This document shows, piece after piece, positions 26,871 through 40,000 of a stretch of 64,000 bases of DNA (the first letter of the stretch is position 1; the number at the start of each line of letters is the position of its first letter). The stretch spans positions 1-64,000 of the forward strand of contig JBFHGJ010000019.1 of NCBI GenBank assembly GCA_041583135.1, read 5' to 3'. The DNA comes from JABSOG01 sp041583135. Its GTDB lineage: Bacteria > Pseudomonadota > Gammaproteobacteria > Enterobacterales > Alteromonadaceae. The notes under the pieces were generated by a model. That model did not search any database. It had not been told where the DNA came from and saw only the letters and a program-made list of their open reading frames with translations. Both the position numbers and the translations under genes were made by a program.

Positions 26871-26990
26871 CAAAGGTCAGACGCTTGGGTGTAAAACCTC
26901 GGGTTAGGCATTGCTGAAAAAAGTGGTTTTCGCGATTGGCTTGTAAATTGCTTAGGTTTAGTCCAGTAATAACCTGGTGTCTGACCCCTT
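26871..26990. repeat. Inverted-repeat-bounded 120-bp element (REP/RAYT-like ends)
   Basis: CAAAGGTCAGACGC at the left and GTGTCTGACCCCTT at the right are inverted repeats sharing the GGTCAGAC core, about 120 bp apart. The interior has no gene. GGGGTCAGAC-type ends recall REP sequences moved by REP-associated transposases, but no transposase is here. Confidence 0.4.
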
Positions 26991-27014
26991 GATTTAAAAG
27001 TGTGGAGGCTGTCT

Positions 27015-27938
27015 ATGACAAAACGCTATGTTTATCCTTTGCTGATCGCAAGTTCCCTGATGCTCAGTGGTTGTGCCACTTTGGAGTTGTTTTCTTTTGG
27101 TGTCAGTGGCTTAAGCTATGCGGTGACCGGTAAGTCTATCTCTGATCATGCCCTTTCTACGGTGATGGACCAGGACTGTGCACTTCATCGTGCCGTCACC
27201 GACGAGCAAGTGTGTGTGACACCTGAGCCACCGGGGATCTTACGTGAGAGCAACAGTCATCAAGGGCAAGTTGTTGCCGCCAATGAACGTTACTGGCAAG
27301 ACTTACCGCCAAAAGCCAAAAATACGGCAGCAAAAGCGCCTACTGTTGTCAGCCCAAAGGGGCAATCAACACAGGCAACGGTTTCGTTGGCTCAAGATCT
27401 CGAACAAAGTCTACCGTCAAAGCATAGCCAAAAACCATCGACAAGACAGTCACCCGATGAGGTGGTGCTGGCGCTAATGTCTAATCGTCGTCAGCTGCAA
27501 CAGGCCAAATCGACTCGCCAAGAAAAGCCAAGTCGTAGTTTAACTCAAAACCCGTCAGTTCAATCCGGCGCTTCATATCCGCTGACGCCTTCTTCCGTTG
27601 AGGTCGGCATCATGCCGCTGCAACAGGATAACTTTGCCATTGCCAGCCAACAGCCGGAGCCTTTGCTTTATGCGGTGTTGGGCAGTTACAATGAACGTCA
27701 TTTTGCCGAGCAAAGCCTTGCCGAGTTTGGCAGTTTAAATGCTCAAATAATCGATAATCCGGCAAGGAGGAGTGACAAAAATGCCACCCTCTATCGGGTT
27801 GTTGCAGGGCCGTTTAGCGAAGCGCAGTTTAATAGCAAAGTAGACCCTAATTATCAGGCATGGCGTATTGAGCTTTGTCCACAAACCTTAACCTTGCCGC
27901 CGTGTATGGCGCAGATGTTGGCACAACACAATCCTTAA
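27015..27938 (+). CDS. Lipoprotein with SPOR-like C-terminal domain
   Basis: This 307-residue envelope lipoprotein has lipobox LMLSGC (C20). A linker of about 170 residues (about 65-215), rich in Gln, Ser, Pro and Lys, is probably disordered and spans the periplasm. A C-terminal domain (about 220-300) reads LLYAVLGSYNERHFAEQSLA then TLYRVVAGPFSEAQF, which is the repeat pattern of SPOR domains that bind denuded peptidoglycan. ATG at 27015 has GTGGAGG upstream. It precedes the NRPS gene by about 110 bp in the same direction, with a modest hairpin between. A functional tie to the NRPS is not indicated. Confidence 0.75.
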   Translation: MTKRYVYPLLIASSLMLSGCATLELFSFGVSGLSYAVTGKSISDHALSTVMDQDCALHRAVTDEQVCVTPEPPGILRESNSHQGQVVAANERYWQDLPPKAKNTAAKAPTVVSPKGQSTQATVSLAQDLEQSLPSKHSQKPSTRQSPDEVVLALMSNRRQLQQAKSTRQEKPSRSLTQNPSVQSGASYPLTPSSVEVGIMPLQQDNFAIASQQPEPLLYAVLGSYNERHFAEQSLAEFGSLNAQIIDNPARRSDKNATLYRVVAGPFSEAQFNSKVDPNYQAWRIELCPQTLTLPPCMAQMLAQHNP

Positions 27939-27958
27939 CTGTTCACTTTTGCTGCCAC

Positions 27959-27981
27959 CGAGGCCCACGGCAGGTGCCTCG
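27959..27981 (+). terminator. Possible terminator between the lipoprotein and NRPS genes
   Basis: The stem CGAGGC / GCCTCG has an 11-nt loop and is followed by TCTTTA. It is short and its T-run is weak. It overlaps little with the promoter elements just downstream. Confidence 0.4.
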
Positions 27982-27983
27982 TC

Positions 27984-28013
27984 TTTACCCGTTCTAAAAA
28001 ACTGTCGTATACT
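27984..28013 (+). promoter_or_regulatory. Candidate sigma-70 promoter of the NRPS gene
   Basis: TTTACC (27984-27989), an 18-bp spacer and TATACT (28008-28013) predict a start near 28020, about 30 bp before the ATG at 28052. It would give the NRPS gene its own transcript. No Fur box or other operator was recognised. Confidence 0.45.
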
Positions 28014-28051
28014 TAAGGTTTTGATATCAATACTCTTTGGGTCATCCATAT

Positions 28052-31000
28052 ATGGCGTCTAAACCCGCAGTCAGTAGTTCATCGACGTTTGCTCTTCATC
28101 CTTCCCAACACAATATTTATTTCGACCAGATCCTAAGCCCAGACAGCACCTTATATCAGGTTGGCTGGTACAGCCAAAGCGATAAAGCCTATTGCCTGCA
28201 AACCTTGACTCAAGCTTGGCAGCTGTTGTGTCAGCATGCCGATGCATTGCAATTGGTGATTGACTCATCCAATGAAGCCGAGCCTGTACAATATACCCAA
28301 AAAGTCACGCAAGAATACCCCGTTGTCTTTGTCGATTGTGCCAATGAACCAGACCCTAAGCACAGCGCCAGAGAGTGGATGAGACAGGCCATTAACCGTA
28401 AAATTTCATTAAATAGCGGCCCGTTAAATCAAGTGGCATTGCTTAAACTAGCGGACAACCAATACTGGCTCTATACCGGTTTTCACCATTTAAAGGTGGA
28501 CGGCCAATCCTGCTATTTGCTTCACCAATGGCTACACCGGCTCTATCACCAGCTCGAAGCAAATGAATCGACCCTTTGGCTCAACGATATCAAGCCCTAC
28601 CTGCCTGAGGTGGCCAAAGCGCAGCACTATTTAACCTCGGCGCACTACCAAAAAGATCAAAACTATTGGTCTGAAATGCTGAAAAAAAGTAACGCGTTTA
28701 AACTTGAGCCTTTATATAAAACGGCCTCTAAGCAAAATCAAAGTGGTGAGTATTGCCTTGCTCTTAGCTCGGCACTTAGCCGCCAAATTCAGACCTTTTG
28801 TCATGACCATCACATCAGTGCATTGGCCTTACTCAGCACAGTGGTCAATTTGTATTTTGCCAAAATCAGCGGTAAAGATGACTTTCTTATCGGCACTACG
28901 TTTCATGGTCGTCATGCACAGCAGATGGATATTATTGGTATGTTTTGCAACCCGGTACCGCTTCATTGGCATATCGGCAGCATGGATAGTTTTTTAACGC
29001 TATGTCAAAACATGCAACAACAATTGACGGATAACCGCGAGCATCGTCGTTTTCCAGCCAGTCACATGGCGAGGCTATGTCATAACGGTGGTGATTGCCA
29101 CAGCGATATTCACGTAGTGCACGATAGCTTTGACAAAGCTTGTGCTGAGCACACCACAAGGCGGCAATTTCAAATCACCAGCGCAGCTGAGTCCCAGCCG
29201 CTCAATATTCGTCTACTCAGTCTTGAAAAAAATCAGCCGCTTAGGTTACGCGTAACTTATAACTTTCGTTATTTCAATCCATTAGATATCGAGTCCTTGG
29301 TAGAACGTTTACTACGATTGGTCACCGAAGGGATGCGCCATCCAAGCAAAAATGCCCTAAGTTTTACGCTGCTCGATAGCAAAGCCCAACAACGCATCGC
29401 CGAGTTTGGTCAAGGGCCAGTGATGACACTGGCGCCAAACCTCACTTTAGCCAGTTGGTTTGCCCAAAGCTGCCGTTTATATAGCGATAGGGTTGCCCTG
29501 CGTTATGAAGACCAACAGCTGAGCTACACCGAGCTAAATGCTCAGGTGATGCAATTGGGCGCCGTATTGCGGCCATATCAAAACCGTCCCATCGCGCTAT
29601 ATATGGATAAGGGTTTTGATATGGTCGTGGCCATTTTGGCCGTGCTCTCCGCCGGTGGCTGCTATGTGCCACTGTCTACCGAACAGCCTTTTAAACTGTG
29701 TCAGTGGATTATCGACGATACCGCCACGCCGCTTATTTTAAGCCAGAGCCATTACCTCGATACCTTAAACACCTGTAACACGCCGGTGCTCGCCGTTGAT
29801 GGCTTCGACTCAACCATGACCGAGCAGCCTGCTCACAACAGTCAAATCACCCCGGCGCAGCTTGCCTATATCATTTACACCTCTGGTAGCACAGGTAAAC
29901 CCAAGGGGGTGATGGTCAACCATCATAATGTCGTCAATCTCATCGCCGCCCAAAGTAAAAATTTAACAATCGCTAAAGACGATAAGCTACTGTGGTTACT
30001 GTCTTATAGTTTTGACGCCTCAGTCGAGCCTTTGTTTTTGGCTTTGCTAAATGGCGCCGAGTTAATCATTCCAAGTCAAGATTGCAACACCCAGCCACAG
30101 GCTTTAAAGCAAATCATCAAGCGCCATCAAGTCACTATGGTTCATGCCACGGCCAGTCATTTAAGTGCGCTTGGCAGTACCATTGTGCAGCCAAGCCTTA
30201 AGCGTGTGATCTTTGGTGGCGAACGCGGCTCTGATACACTTAAAGCCCAGTTCGGTACTTTGCTGGTTAACGAGTATGGCCTGACCGAATCGACTGTTAC
30301 TGCCATCACCAGCACCGATTACGACAGCCACAACAGTGAAGGGGTGATAGGCAAGCCCATTGCCAACTGCCGGGCCTATGTGCTCAGCCAAAGCCTTGAG
30401 CTATTGCCGCTTGGCGTACCCGGTGAGCTGTATTTGGCCGGAGCCTGCGTCGCTCAAGGGTATTGGCAAAATGCCGCGTTAACTGCCGAGCGCTTTATTG
30501 CCAATCCGTTTGTTGCAGGTGATAGATTGTTTAAAACCGGCGACATCGCACGTTGGGTTTATACTAAAGACAATAAGCCGGTGCTTGAATACATCGCAAG
30601 AAAAGATGCGCAAATTAAAGTGCGAGGTCATCGTATTGAACCCGGGCATATTGAAGCGGTGCTAAGCGCTCATGAGGCAGTAGCTCAAGCCGTTGTGACC
30701 TCTCAGCGCCAGCCCAATTGCGATAGTCGTTACATGGTGGCCTATGTGATCAGTCAAGACGGCGCTCAGTTTAATCGCGCTGAGCTGTTGGCATATATTG
30801 CCGACCAGCTACCGGCCTACATGGTGCCTGCGACCATTATGCCCCTTAGTAGCGTGCCAAAAACCAGCAATGGCAAAATAGACTATCGCGCGCTACCACA
30901 GCCTGAGTTTATCGGCAAAAGCGATTATGTTGCGCCGACAACTGAACTGGAAGCGCTGCTATGCCAGCTTTGGCAGCAACTGCTTGGGCGCATTAATGTT

Positions 31001-34000
31001 GGTATATTTGATAATTTCTTTACGCTGGGCGGCGACTCCATTGTTGCCATTAAACTCCTTGAGAGACTCAATCAGCAGGGCATTGAACTGAGCATCAGTA
31101 CATTGTTTGCTGCGCCAACCATCTACCAATTGTGCGAAAGGCTCAATGACCAAGGCAACACGCGTCCTGCCATGCTTAATCAGTGTTTTGAGCTGGGCGA
31201 AAAAAGCGCGGCGTTTGTGGCTGAACATTATGACATCGACACGGTTTTTACTGCCACGCCACTACAACAGGGCATGTATTTTGACTGTCTAAAAGCGCCC
31301 ACCGGCGACTATCATCTGCAACTGGTCATTGAATACCGCGAAGCAATTGACTTACCGTTACTTGAGCAGGCTTGGCGAGCGCTTTTTATCTGTTATCCCG
31401 CGCTCAACAGTGCCTTTGTCGCGCCGATTGAGGCGGGGGCCGAGTTGCTTCAGGTGATCTGCCGAGCTAGTGGTAGACAGGCACATAGTATCGATGAGCA
31501 TGATTGGACTCATTTGACATCAACAGAGTTTGAAGTCGCCCTTAGCCGCTTAAAAGCGCAAGATTTAAACCAAAGCTTCGACCTATCACAGCCAGGTTTA
31601 ATGAGAGCCTATTGGCTCAAGGCTGCTGCCGAGCAATCGTATCTGCTTTTGAGCCTTCATCATATTATCGTTGACGGCTGGAGCGCCGAGTTATTGCTGG
31701 CCAAGTTCCACAGTGGCTATCAGGCACTTAAAGATAATGACGCGCTTGATAAGGTCATCGGTAAAGACCAAGCTTTTGCCAACGCGCAGCGCTATTTAAG
31801 CCAAAGTAGAGATCAGGCCAATGACTATTGGCAACAACAAAAACAGCGCTTTGACTGTATTAATGACTTAAGTTGTTTGGCCTTTGACGATGAAGGGGAA
31901 AAAGCGGCCGGAGAGGTCTCGCTTACTTTGTCTCTGACGTTGAGCCGTGCGCTCAGTTCCACTGCGCGGGCGACAGGGGTATCGCTCAACGCTCTCATGC
32001 AGTTTGCATGGCACAAGCTGATACAGGTATTTAGCCAAGACCGACAAACCCTTGTCGGGGTAACGGTTTCAGGTCGGCAGCTACCAGTGATAGGGGTTGA
32101 AGACTCCATTGGTCTTTATATCAACACCTTGCCCTTGGCCCTCGATTGGCATCAAGACTTAACCGTGATAGCGCAACTACAACGCATCAATCGTTTAAAC
32201 GGCGAGATGAGCCACTACCATAATGTGCCCCTGAGCCTGTTGCAAAAACCGGCAGAGCCCTTGTTCCAGAGCCTTTACTTGTACCAACGGTTCGGCGGAC
32301 AAAAAGCGGCTAAAACACCGCACTGGCAGTTGCTGGATAAGTACGAAAGGGCTGTTTATCCGCTGCAATTGTCGGTTATACAAGATGAACATCAATTGTC
32401 GTTGGCGCTACGTACGGCTCAAGGGCACTTTAGTCACAACGACGCTCAAAGAATGCTGAAGAAGTTGCAGTTGATCCTTGAGGCTGTGGTTCAAGATCCC
32501 CATCAGTCACATCTCAATATTCATCTTATTGAACCCCACGAGCAGTCGCTGCTCGATGGCCTTTGTCATTTCCGCCCGGCAAACCTGCAAAGGCAGACCA
32601 TAACTGCGTGTTTTGAAGCGCAAGTGGCTGCTACGCCACAGCATACGGCATTGGTATATCAAGGTGAGCGCATGAGCTATTTGTCGCTCAATCGGCGGGC
32701 AAATCGCCTAGCTTTTATCTTAAGGCAAGCACTTAAAGGAGAAAAGCGGCTTATAGGGCTTTATTTCGAGCGTCACCCAAACATGATAGTGGCGATGCTG
32801 GCGTGTTTAAAGGCCTGTTGTGCTTACGTGCCGCTGTCACCGGCTCATCCGGCCAAACGGATACGTTTTATATTGCAACATACCGAAGCGCCATTGGTTT
32901 TGTGTGATAGACACACCCGAGAGCCGCTTGAAGCCATGGTTGCAACTTTACCGTCACAGGTTTTTGCCATTGACGAACAACCTCAAGCGCCTGCTGATGA
33001 TCTTGAGGTAAAACCGGCGGCTGACGATTTGGCCTACGTCATTTTTACCTCAGGGACGACAGGTACTCCCAAAGGGGTAATGATTGAACACCACGCGGTC
33101 ATGAACACCATCAATGGGATGAAACCTATCTACAATTTGGGCGCGCAAGCCGATAAGGTTGGCTTTTTTGCCGACTATGTTTTTGATGTCTCAGTCAGTG
33201 AGATATTCAACACCTTGCTTTGTGGCGCACAACTGCATATTTTTGATGATGCCCTTAAAACGGATCTTGATGGCCTAATCGACTATGTAAAAACCTGTCA
33301 ACTTAATGTACTCAGTCTGCCGCCGGCACTTCTTATGGTGTTGCCTAAGGTGCATTTGCCGAGCCTGAAAACCATTTTGTACGCGGGTGAACCTTGTAGT
33401 GAGGCTGCCGGTGCATTTTGGGCCGAACACTATGCGCTTTATAATTGCTACGGCCCAACCGAAACGGCGATTTATGCCAGCGCTCAGCGAGTACAGCCTG
33501 CACGAATGAGGATGATAGGCAAAGGAATGACTCAAGTGGCACTCTACGTTTTGGATGAACGGCGCCAGCCTTTGCCGCCGGGGGCTAACGGCGAGTTGTA
33601 TATTGCAGGGGCAGGCTTGGCCAAAGGCTACTTGAGGCAAAAGGAACTCACCTCGGAGAAGTTTATCGAAGGACCGCTGCGACTTTATCAAAGTGGTGAT
33701 CGGGTTAGATTACGCTCATGTGGTGGGCTTGAGTTTATCGGCAGAGCCGACCGCCAAATCAAACTGAATGGCTACCGTATCGAACTCTCGGAGGTCGAAG
33801 CGGCGATAGTTAACCATTGTGCTATCGAAAGAGCCATAGTGGTGGTGCAAAACCAGCAATTGCTGGCGTATTGCCTAACCCCCGAGCAACCGGACGCAAA
33901 GCGGCTCAAAGCCATCTTAGAAACGGTTTTGCCCCATTATCAGATCCCAACTCACTGGCAGCGTTTAGAGGCTATTCCCTTAACTTTAAGTGGTAAGATA

Positions 34001-37000
34001 GACTACCAAGCGCTGCAATCAATGCCCAGCCATGACAATGGCAGTCACGTCGCTCCACGTAATGACTTAGAGCATAGGTTATGCCGACTGTGGCAAGAAG
34101 TATTGTCTGTTCGCTCTGTGGGCATATTTGACCATTTCTTTGCCTTGGGCGGCAATTCAATCGACGCCATTGCCCTGTGTAGTGCGATCAGCAACGCTTT
34201 GCATATCAAACTGCCACTAAGTGTATTGCTTGAGAACCTGACGGTGGCCCAGCTGGCTGCAAATTTGGCCGATGTGCAAAGCGACACGATTCGGCCGCTA
34301 CATGCCAAACGCTATCCGCTTTCCTACGCCCAGCAGCGATTGCTGTTTGTGGAGAACTTCAATCAAGGCAGTAGCGCCTATCACATGCCTTATGTTGTTG
34401 AGGTTCTGGACGAACAGCAAGTTACGCGGTTAAAACACGCCATAGATCAAGTGATCGACCGACATAGCCCGCTACATGGCCTTTATCTCAATGACAGCGA
34501 AGGTGTGTGTGTTAAAACCACCGAACATAGGCCAATGTGGCAACAAAAACACGCCGCGACGCAACAAGCATTCAATACTCAACTCAAAGCCGATATTGCC
34601 AATACTTTTGACTTAGCGGGTGAGGGCGCGGTGCAATTGGTGCATTATCAGGTTGCTACTGGGCATTATCTGATGGTGATGTTTCATCATATCGCATTTG
34701 ACGGGTGGTCAATCGCGCCTTTTCTGGCTGATTTACGTCAAGCATTTGCCACTCCGGATAAGCCACTGGCACCACTAGAGATTGAATATGGCGATTTTGC
34801 CATCTGGCAACAACATCATTTAAACGATGCGCGTTTAGACACGCAGATCCGCTACTGGCAACATCAGCTTGAAGGCATTAAACCGTTGCAACTGCCAACG
34901 GACTTTACCAGACCAGCGCAGTTTGATTATCAAGGGGCGTGGCAGACGTTTAGCTTGGATCAATCATTGTCTGAAGCACTACGAGCATTGGCGCGGAACG
35001 AGCGGGTTTCACTGTATACGGTTTTACTCAGTGCATTTAAGTTGGCTTTGGCGTGTTTTAGCGCCGAGCAAGATATTAGCGTCGGCTCGCCGAGCGATAA
35101 TCGTCATTACCCACAAATACAAAACATGGTTGGTTTTTTCGTCAACGCATTGGTAATGCGCAGTAAAATAGTGCCAACGCTGAGCGTGAGCGCATGGATA
35201 CAACAGGTCAACGGGACAGTCATTGCCGCCAAATGTCATCAGGATCTTCCCTTTGAACAACTGGTCGATAGCTTGGAGATAGACAGAAGCGCAAGCCATC
35301 ACCCTGTGTTTCAGGTGATGTTTACCGTACAAGATTTTTCCGCGCAAATGATGACGCCAGTAGGATTGCCCCTCAAAGCGCTGCCCCTCAGTCACATCAA
35401 CCAATTACAGCAAAGTGCTAAATTTGATCTGACGTTGTTTATCTCGGACGGTCAAGCACAGCTCAGCGCCGAACTCAACTATGCCACTAGCTTGTTTAAA
35501 CCCGATACCATTGAAACCTTTGTTAGGCTGTTTAAACACGTCTTGCAGCAATTTGCTCAAGCGCCGAGTCAAAGTTTGTCGGCGCTAAGCTGGCTGCAAA
35601 ACCCCGACAGTGCCAAGCAGGCCAAAGTCACAGTACCGGTCAAAAATCTTGTCGATATATTTGATGACCGGGTATTGAATTGTGGTGACAGTATCGCCCT
35701 TAGCAGTTGCACTGAACAGTTGAGCTATCGTCAGCTTGACAACAAAGCCGGTCAATTGGCCAATCGATTAACTCAAACAACGCAACCCGGTTTGGTTGTG
35801 GTGTATTTGCCCCGCTGTATTGACATGGTGGTGGCGATGCTGGGGATATTAAAAACAGGCCAAGCCTATGTGCCGTTATCTCCTGATTTAGTGAAGTATC
35901 GGGCACGATTTATCTTACAAGATTGCAACGCTCAAATCGTTGTCAGCCATAAGCGCTATTTTGACTTTTTATACGCTCTCGAGCCGAGCTTAACGCTCAT
36001 TGATATTGAAGATTTAGACTTTCAGCCCCACAGCTTCGAGCCTATACGCTTTAGTGCACAACAATGTGCTTATGTCATGTATACCTCGGGCACCTCGGGT
36101 GAGCCAAAAGGGGTGCTGATCCCCCATTGCGCAATAACCAGCCTTATCTTTGATCAGGCGTTTGATGAGATAGGACCTAAGGACACCATATTACATCTTT
36201 CTGATCCCGGTTTTGATGCCGCCACTTTTGAGATCTGGAGTGCACTGCTCAAAGGGGCAAGATCACATATTGCAGCGGCCGATCAGCCACTCGACAGCAA
36301 TGCGATAGGGCAACTATTGAGTGAACAGACGATCAGTGTCTGTTGGTTCACCCGAGCACTGTTTGATCTACTCTATCACGAACAAAATGATCTATTTGCT
36401 GGGCTGAACTATCTCATCGTTGGCGGCGAAGCATTAACACCATGGATAGTCAAAGCCCTCAGCCGTGCACCACACAGACCAAAACACTTGTTTAATGGTT
36501 ATGGTCCGACAGAGAGCACCACTTTTACCACCTTATGGCGATTTGCCGATTTTCATGGATCTGTGCCGATTGGCAAAGCTGTCGGTGCGCGTGAAGTCTA
36601 TGTACTCGATGACCAATTCAGGCCAGTACCTGAGGGCGCGGCAGGACAGTTGTTTATTGGTGGTGCCGGACTCGCATTGGGCTATTTAAATCAGCCATCA
36701 CTAACGGAAGCCGCATTTGTTCGAACACCATTCGGCCGATTATATCGTAGTGGTGACAAAGTCAGACGGATGTCCTGCGGCAATCTACAGTATTTGGGTC
36801 GGTTTGATTTACAGGTGAAGATCCGAGGCTTTAGGGTTGAAGTCGCAGAAATAGAGCATCAGCTAAACGCATTGGCAGCGATTGCACATGCCTGTGTGGT
36901 CGCCCAGCCATTTAACGGACAATTGCAATTGCTGGCCTTTTGTCAGCTTGCCCAAGCGCCGCAACAGGCCCAAGACAGTGTTGCCGACTGGCAAAGCCTC

Positions 37001-40000
37001 TATCAGCAGCTCTATCAAAGCGCTGGTACAGAGACCTTCGATACCAGCGGCTGGAACAGTTCGTTCGATGGCAGTCCTATCGATCGGCAGCAAATGCGCG
37101 AATGGGTTGAGGCGACGGTTACCAGACTCAAACAGAGTCAGCCGACATCGGTGATAGAGATCGGCTGTGGCACCGGATTGTTGATGTATCAACTGATCAA
37201 CAGTGTCGAGCGCTATCAGGGGATAGATTTTTCTCGCGCGGTGGTCAACCGGTTGCAAGATGCATTGGCACAACAAAAAATCCACCATGCCAGTGTGCTC
37301 GCTGCCGAGGCGACAGAGCTGAATAAGCTGGATTTTAGCGAGACCGATCTGGTGGTGCTCAACTCCGTGGTGCAGTATTTTCCGTCGCTGGATTATTTAG
37401 AGCGGGTATTAAAAGGCGTACTGGACAGACTCAGTGGCGGCTGTATCTTTATCGGTGATGTACGCGATTTGAGGTTGCTTAAGCATTTTCAACAGGCGAC
37501 CAATCGAAATGATAAAGAAAGCGAACTGTTACTTGATCCGAACTACTTTATTGACTTGGCGACACGCTTTGAGCAAATTGCCCGGGTCGAGATCATGCCC
37601 AAATTTGGTGTTGCCCGTCATGAAATGAACCTTTACCGTTATGATGTGGTTATTCACATCGGTCGCAAAATCGCACATAAACCGGTCGTGGTAGAACAGC
37701 TGCCCAACCAGCGCCTGGTTGCGGGCGCAAAAACAATTGAAGCCTTGTCTGAGGGCCAATACCGGGTATATCTCGATCTCGACGACCCGTTTAAGTGGCA
37801 CCGAGTCAAGTTACCATCGGCAGCGCACGCCCAAGGCTATTTCGCGAGCTTAAGCCCCAGTAAAACTCGCTTTGCCAACGTACCGGCGCCAAGAGGATAT
37901 GATTTTAGCGAAGTCAAACAGGCTTTGAGTGCGAAACTCCCCGACTATATGTTGCCTGCCTTTTACGTGGCCGTCGATACCATGCCCATTACCCGCAATG
38001 GCAAAGTGGACCGAACGGCACTTAAAGCCTTATTTGACACCCAAAATCACTGCTATAAAGCCCCCGAAACGGCACTGCAACATTCCCTTTGCCAGATCTG
38101 GCAGCAAGTGCTTGGGGTTGGCCGCGTCGGCATCGATGACAATTTCTTCGACTTAGGCGGCAATTCCATCAATGCCATTCGTCTGTGCCGCGCCATAGAT
38201 GAAGGTTTGGGTAAACGCTTGAGTTTGGCGCAACTGTTTGAATACCAAACCATCGCGCTGATAGCGAAAAGGCTCGAAGACAGTGATGAACGTATCGTAA
38301 AAACGGACCAGCGTTACGTCCCCTTATCATTTGCACAAGAGCGGCTTTACTTTATCGAGCAGTTCGAAAAAGGCAGTAGTGCCTATCATAACCCAATGTT
38401 GTTTGCCTTGGCGCAGGGCGATGAACTCAGTGACATCGAAGCTGCGCTCAATACCATCATTGCCTGTCATGAACCCCTTCGAACCGTATTCGACCGCTCA
38501 CCTCAAGGCAAACTCTACCAACGGTTAGTGAATAAGCCGCTATCTATCGATACCGAGCAGTTGAGTGCGCAAAAGCCACTTGAAGCGCGGGCCAAACAGA
38601 TTATCAACCAGCCTTTTGAGCTACATCGCGAGATCCCCATTCGAGCGCGATGTCTGCACAGTGACGATGTACGTTATCTGCTGATTGTCATTCACCATAT
38701 TGCCTTTGACGGCTGGTCTTTGGAGCGGTTTTTATGCGATCTATATCGTTGCTTGCGCCAAGGTAAGGGCATTAAAGCACCAAGCATCGGCTATCGCGAC
38801 TACGCCTGTTGGCAGCGACAAAACCTGCAAGGGAAACATCTAACCAACCTGTTGCAATATTGGCACAAACAGCTTCACGGGTTTGAGCCGCTTCAGCTGC
38901 CTTTAGACAAACCGCGCCCGGCGAGATTCGATTACTGTGGAGCGCGTTTGTCTTTTCAATTAAGCGCCGCGCTGTCGGCGGATTTAAAGGCGCTGGCCAA
39001 AGCCAACCACACCAGTTTATATACATTGCTACTCAGTGGTTTTTACGTCACTTTATCTTTGTATAGCAATCAAGACGATATTGTCATCGGCTCCCCGTCA
39101 GATAATCGCGACTTGCCGCAAACCCAGCAGTTGATCGGCTTTTTTGTCAACGCTTTGGCATTGCGGGCCAAAGTCGATGGCAAGGGGTCTTTTGCATCGT
39201 TGTTGCGACAGGTTCATGGCACTGTTACACAAGGCAAAGCCCATCAGGCATTGCCTTTTGAACAATTGGTGACGCACATGCAGGTGCCGCCCGATCCGAG
39301 CCGGCATCCGATCTTTCAGGTCATGTTTAGCTTACAGTCGTTTGGCTACCACAGCACAATGCCCTTTGAACCTGTTGCACTTGAGCTTTATCGTCCGGCC
39401 AAGTTTGACCTGACTGTGATGCTCAATGATGCCACCGAGCAGATCGGCGGTAGCTTTGATTACGCTGTGGCATTATTTAACCCTGATTCAATCGCCTCCA
39501 TTGCGGCATTATATCGACGAATACTGACCGCGATGGTCGCCGATATCCATCAGCCGATAGCCCAAGTGACTTTGGTGGATACGCCGCCGCTAGAGGTTGA
39601 AAATGCCATGGTGAGCGATACTTTGGTTAGTGTGTTTGAAAACCAAGTGCTCACAACGCCAAATGCCGTGGCCTTGGTTGGAGAACACTTGAGTTTAAGC
39701 TACGCCCAGCTCAATCGTAAGGCCAATCGTTTGGCGGCCAAGCTGAGTCATAAAAAGGCTTTGGTCGGCAAAATCGTCGCCTTAATATGCCCACACGAAG
39801 TGGACGCCGTTGTCGCCTTATTGGCCATTGTTAAGACCGGCGCAGCCTACGTTGCATTACCACCAGAGTATCCCGATGCGCGGATTAAGTTCATCTTAGA
39901 AGATGCCGATGTCGCAGCGGTAGTATGTACCGAGCCTTGCCAATCACGCCTGAGTGCTCTGACACAAGCACCTGTGTTTACCACCGCCGACAGCGAGTTT

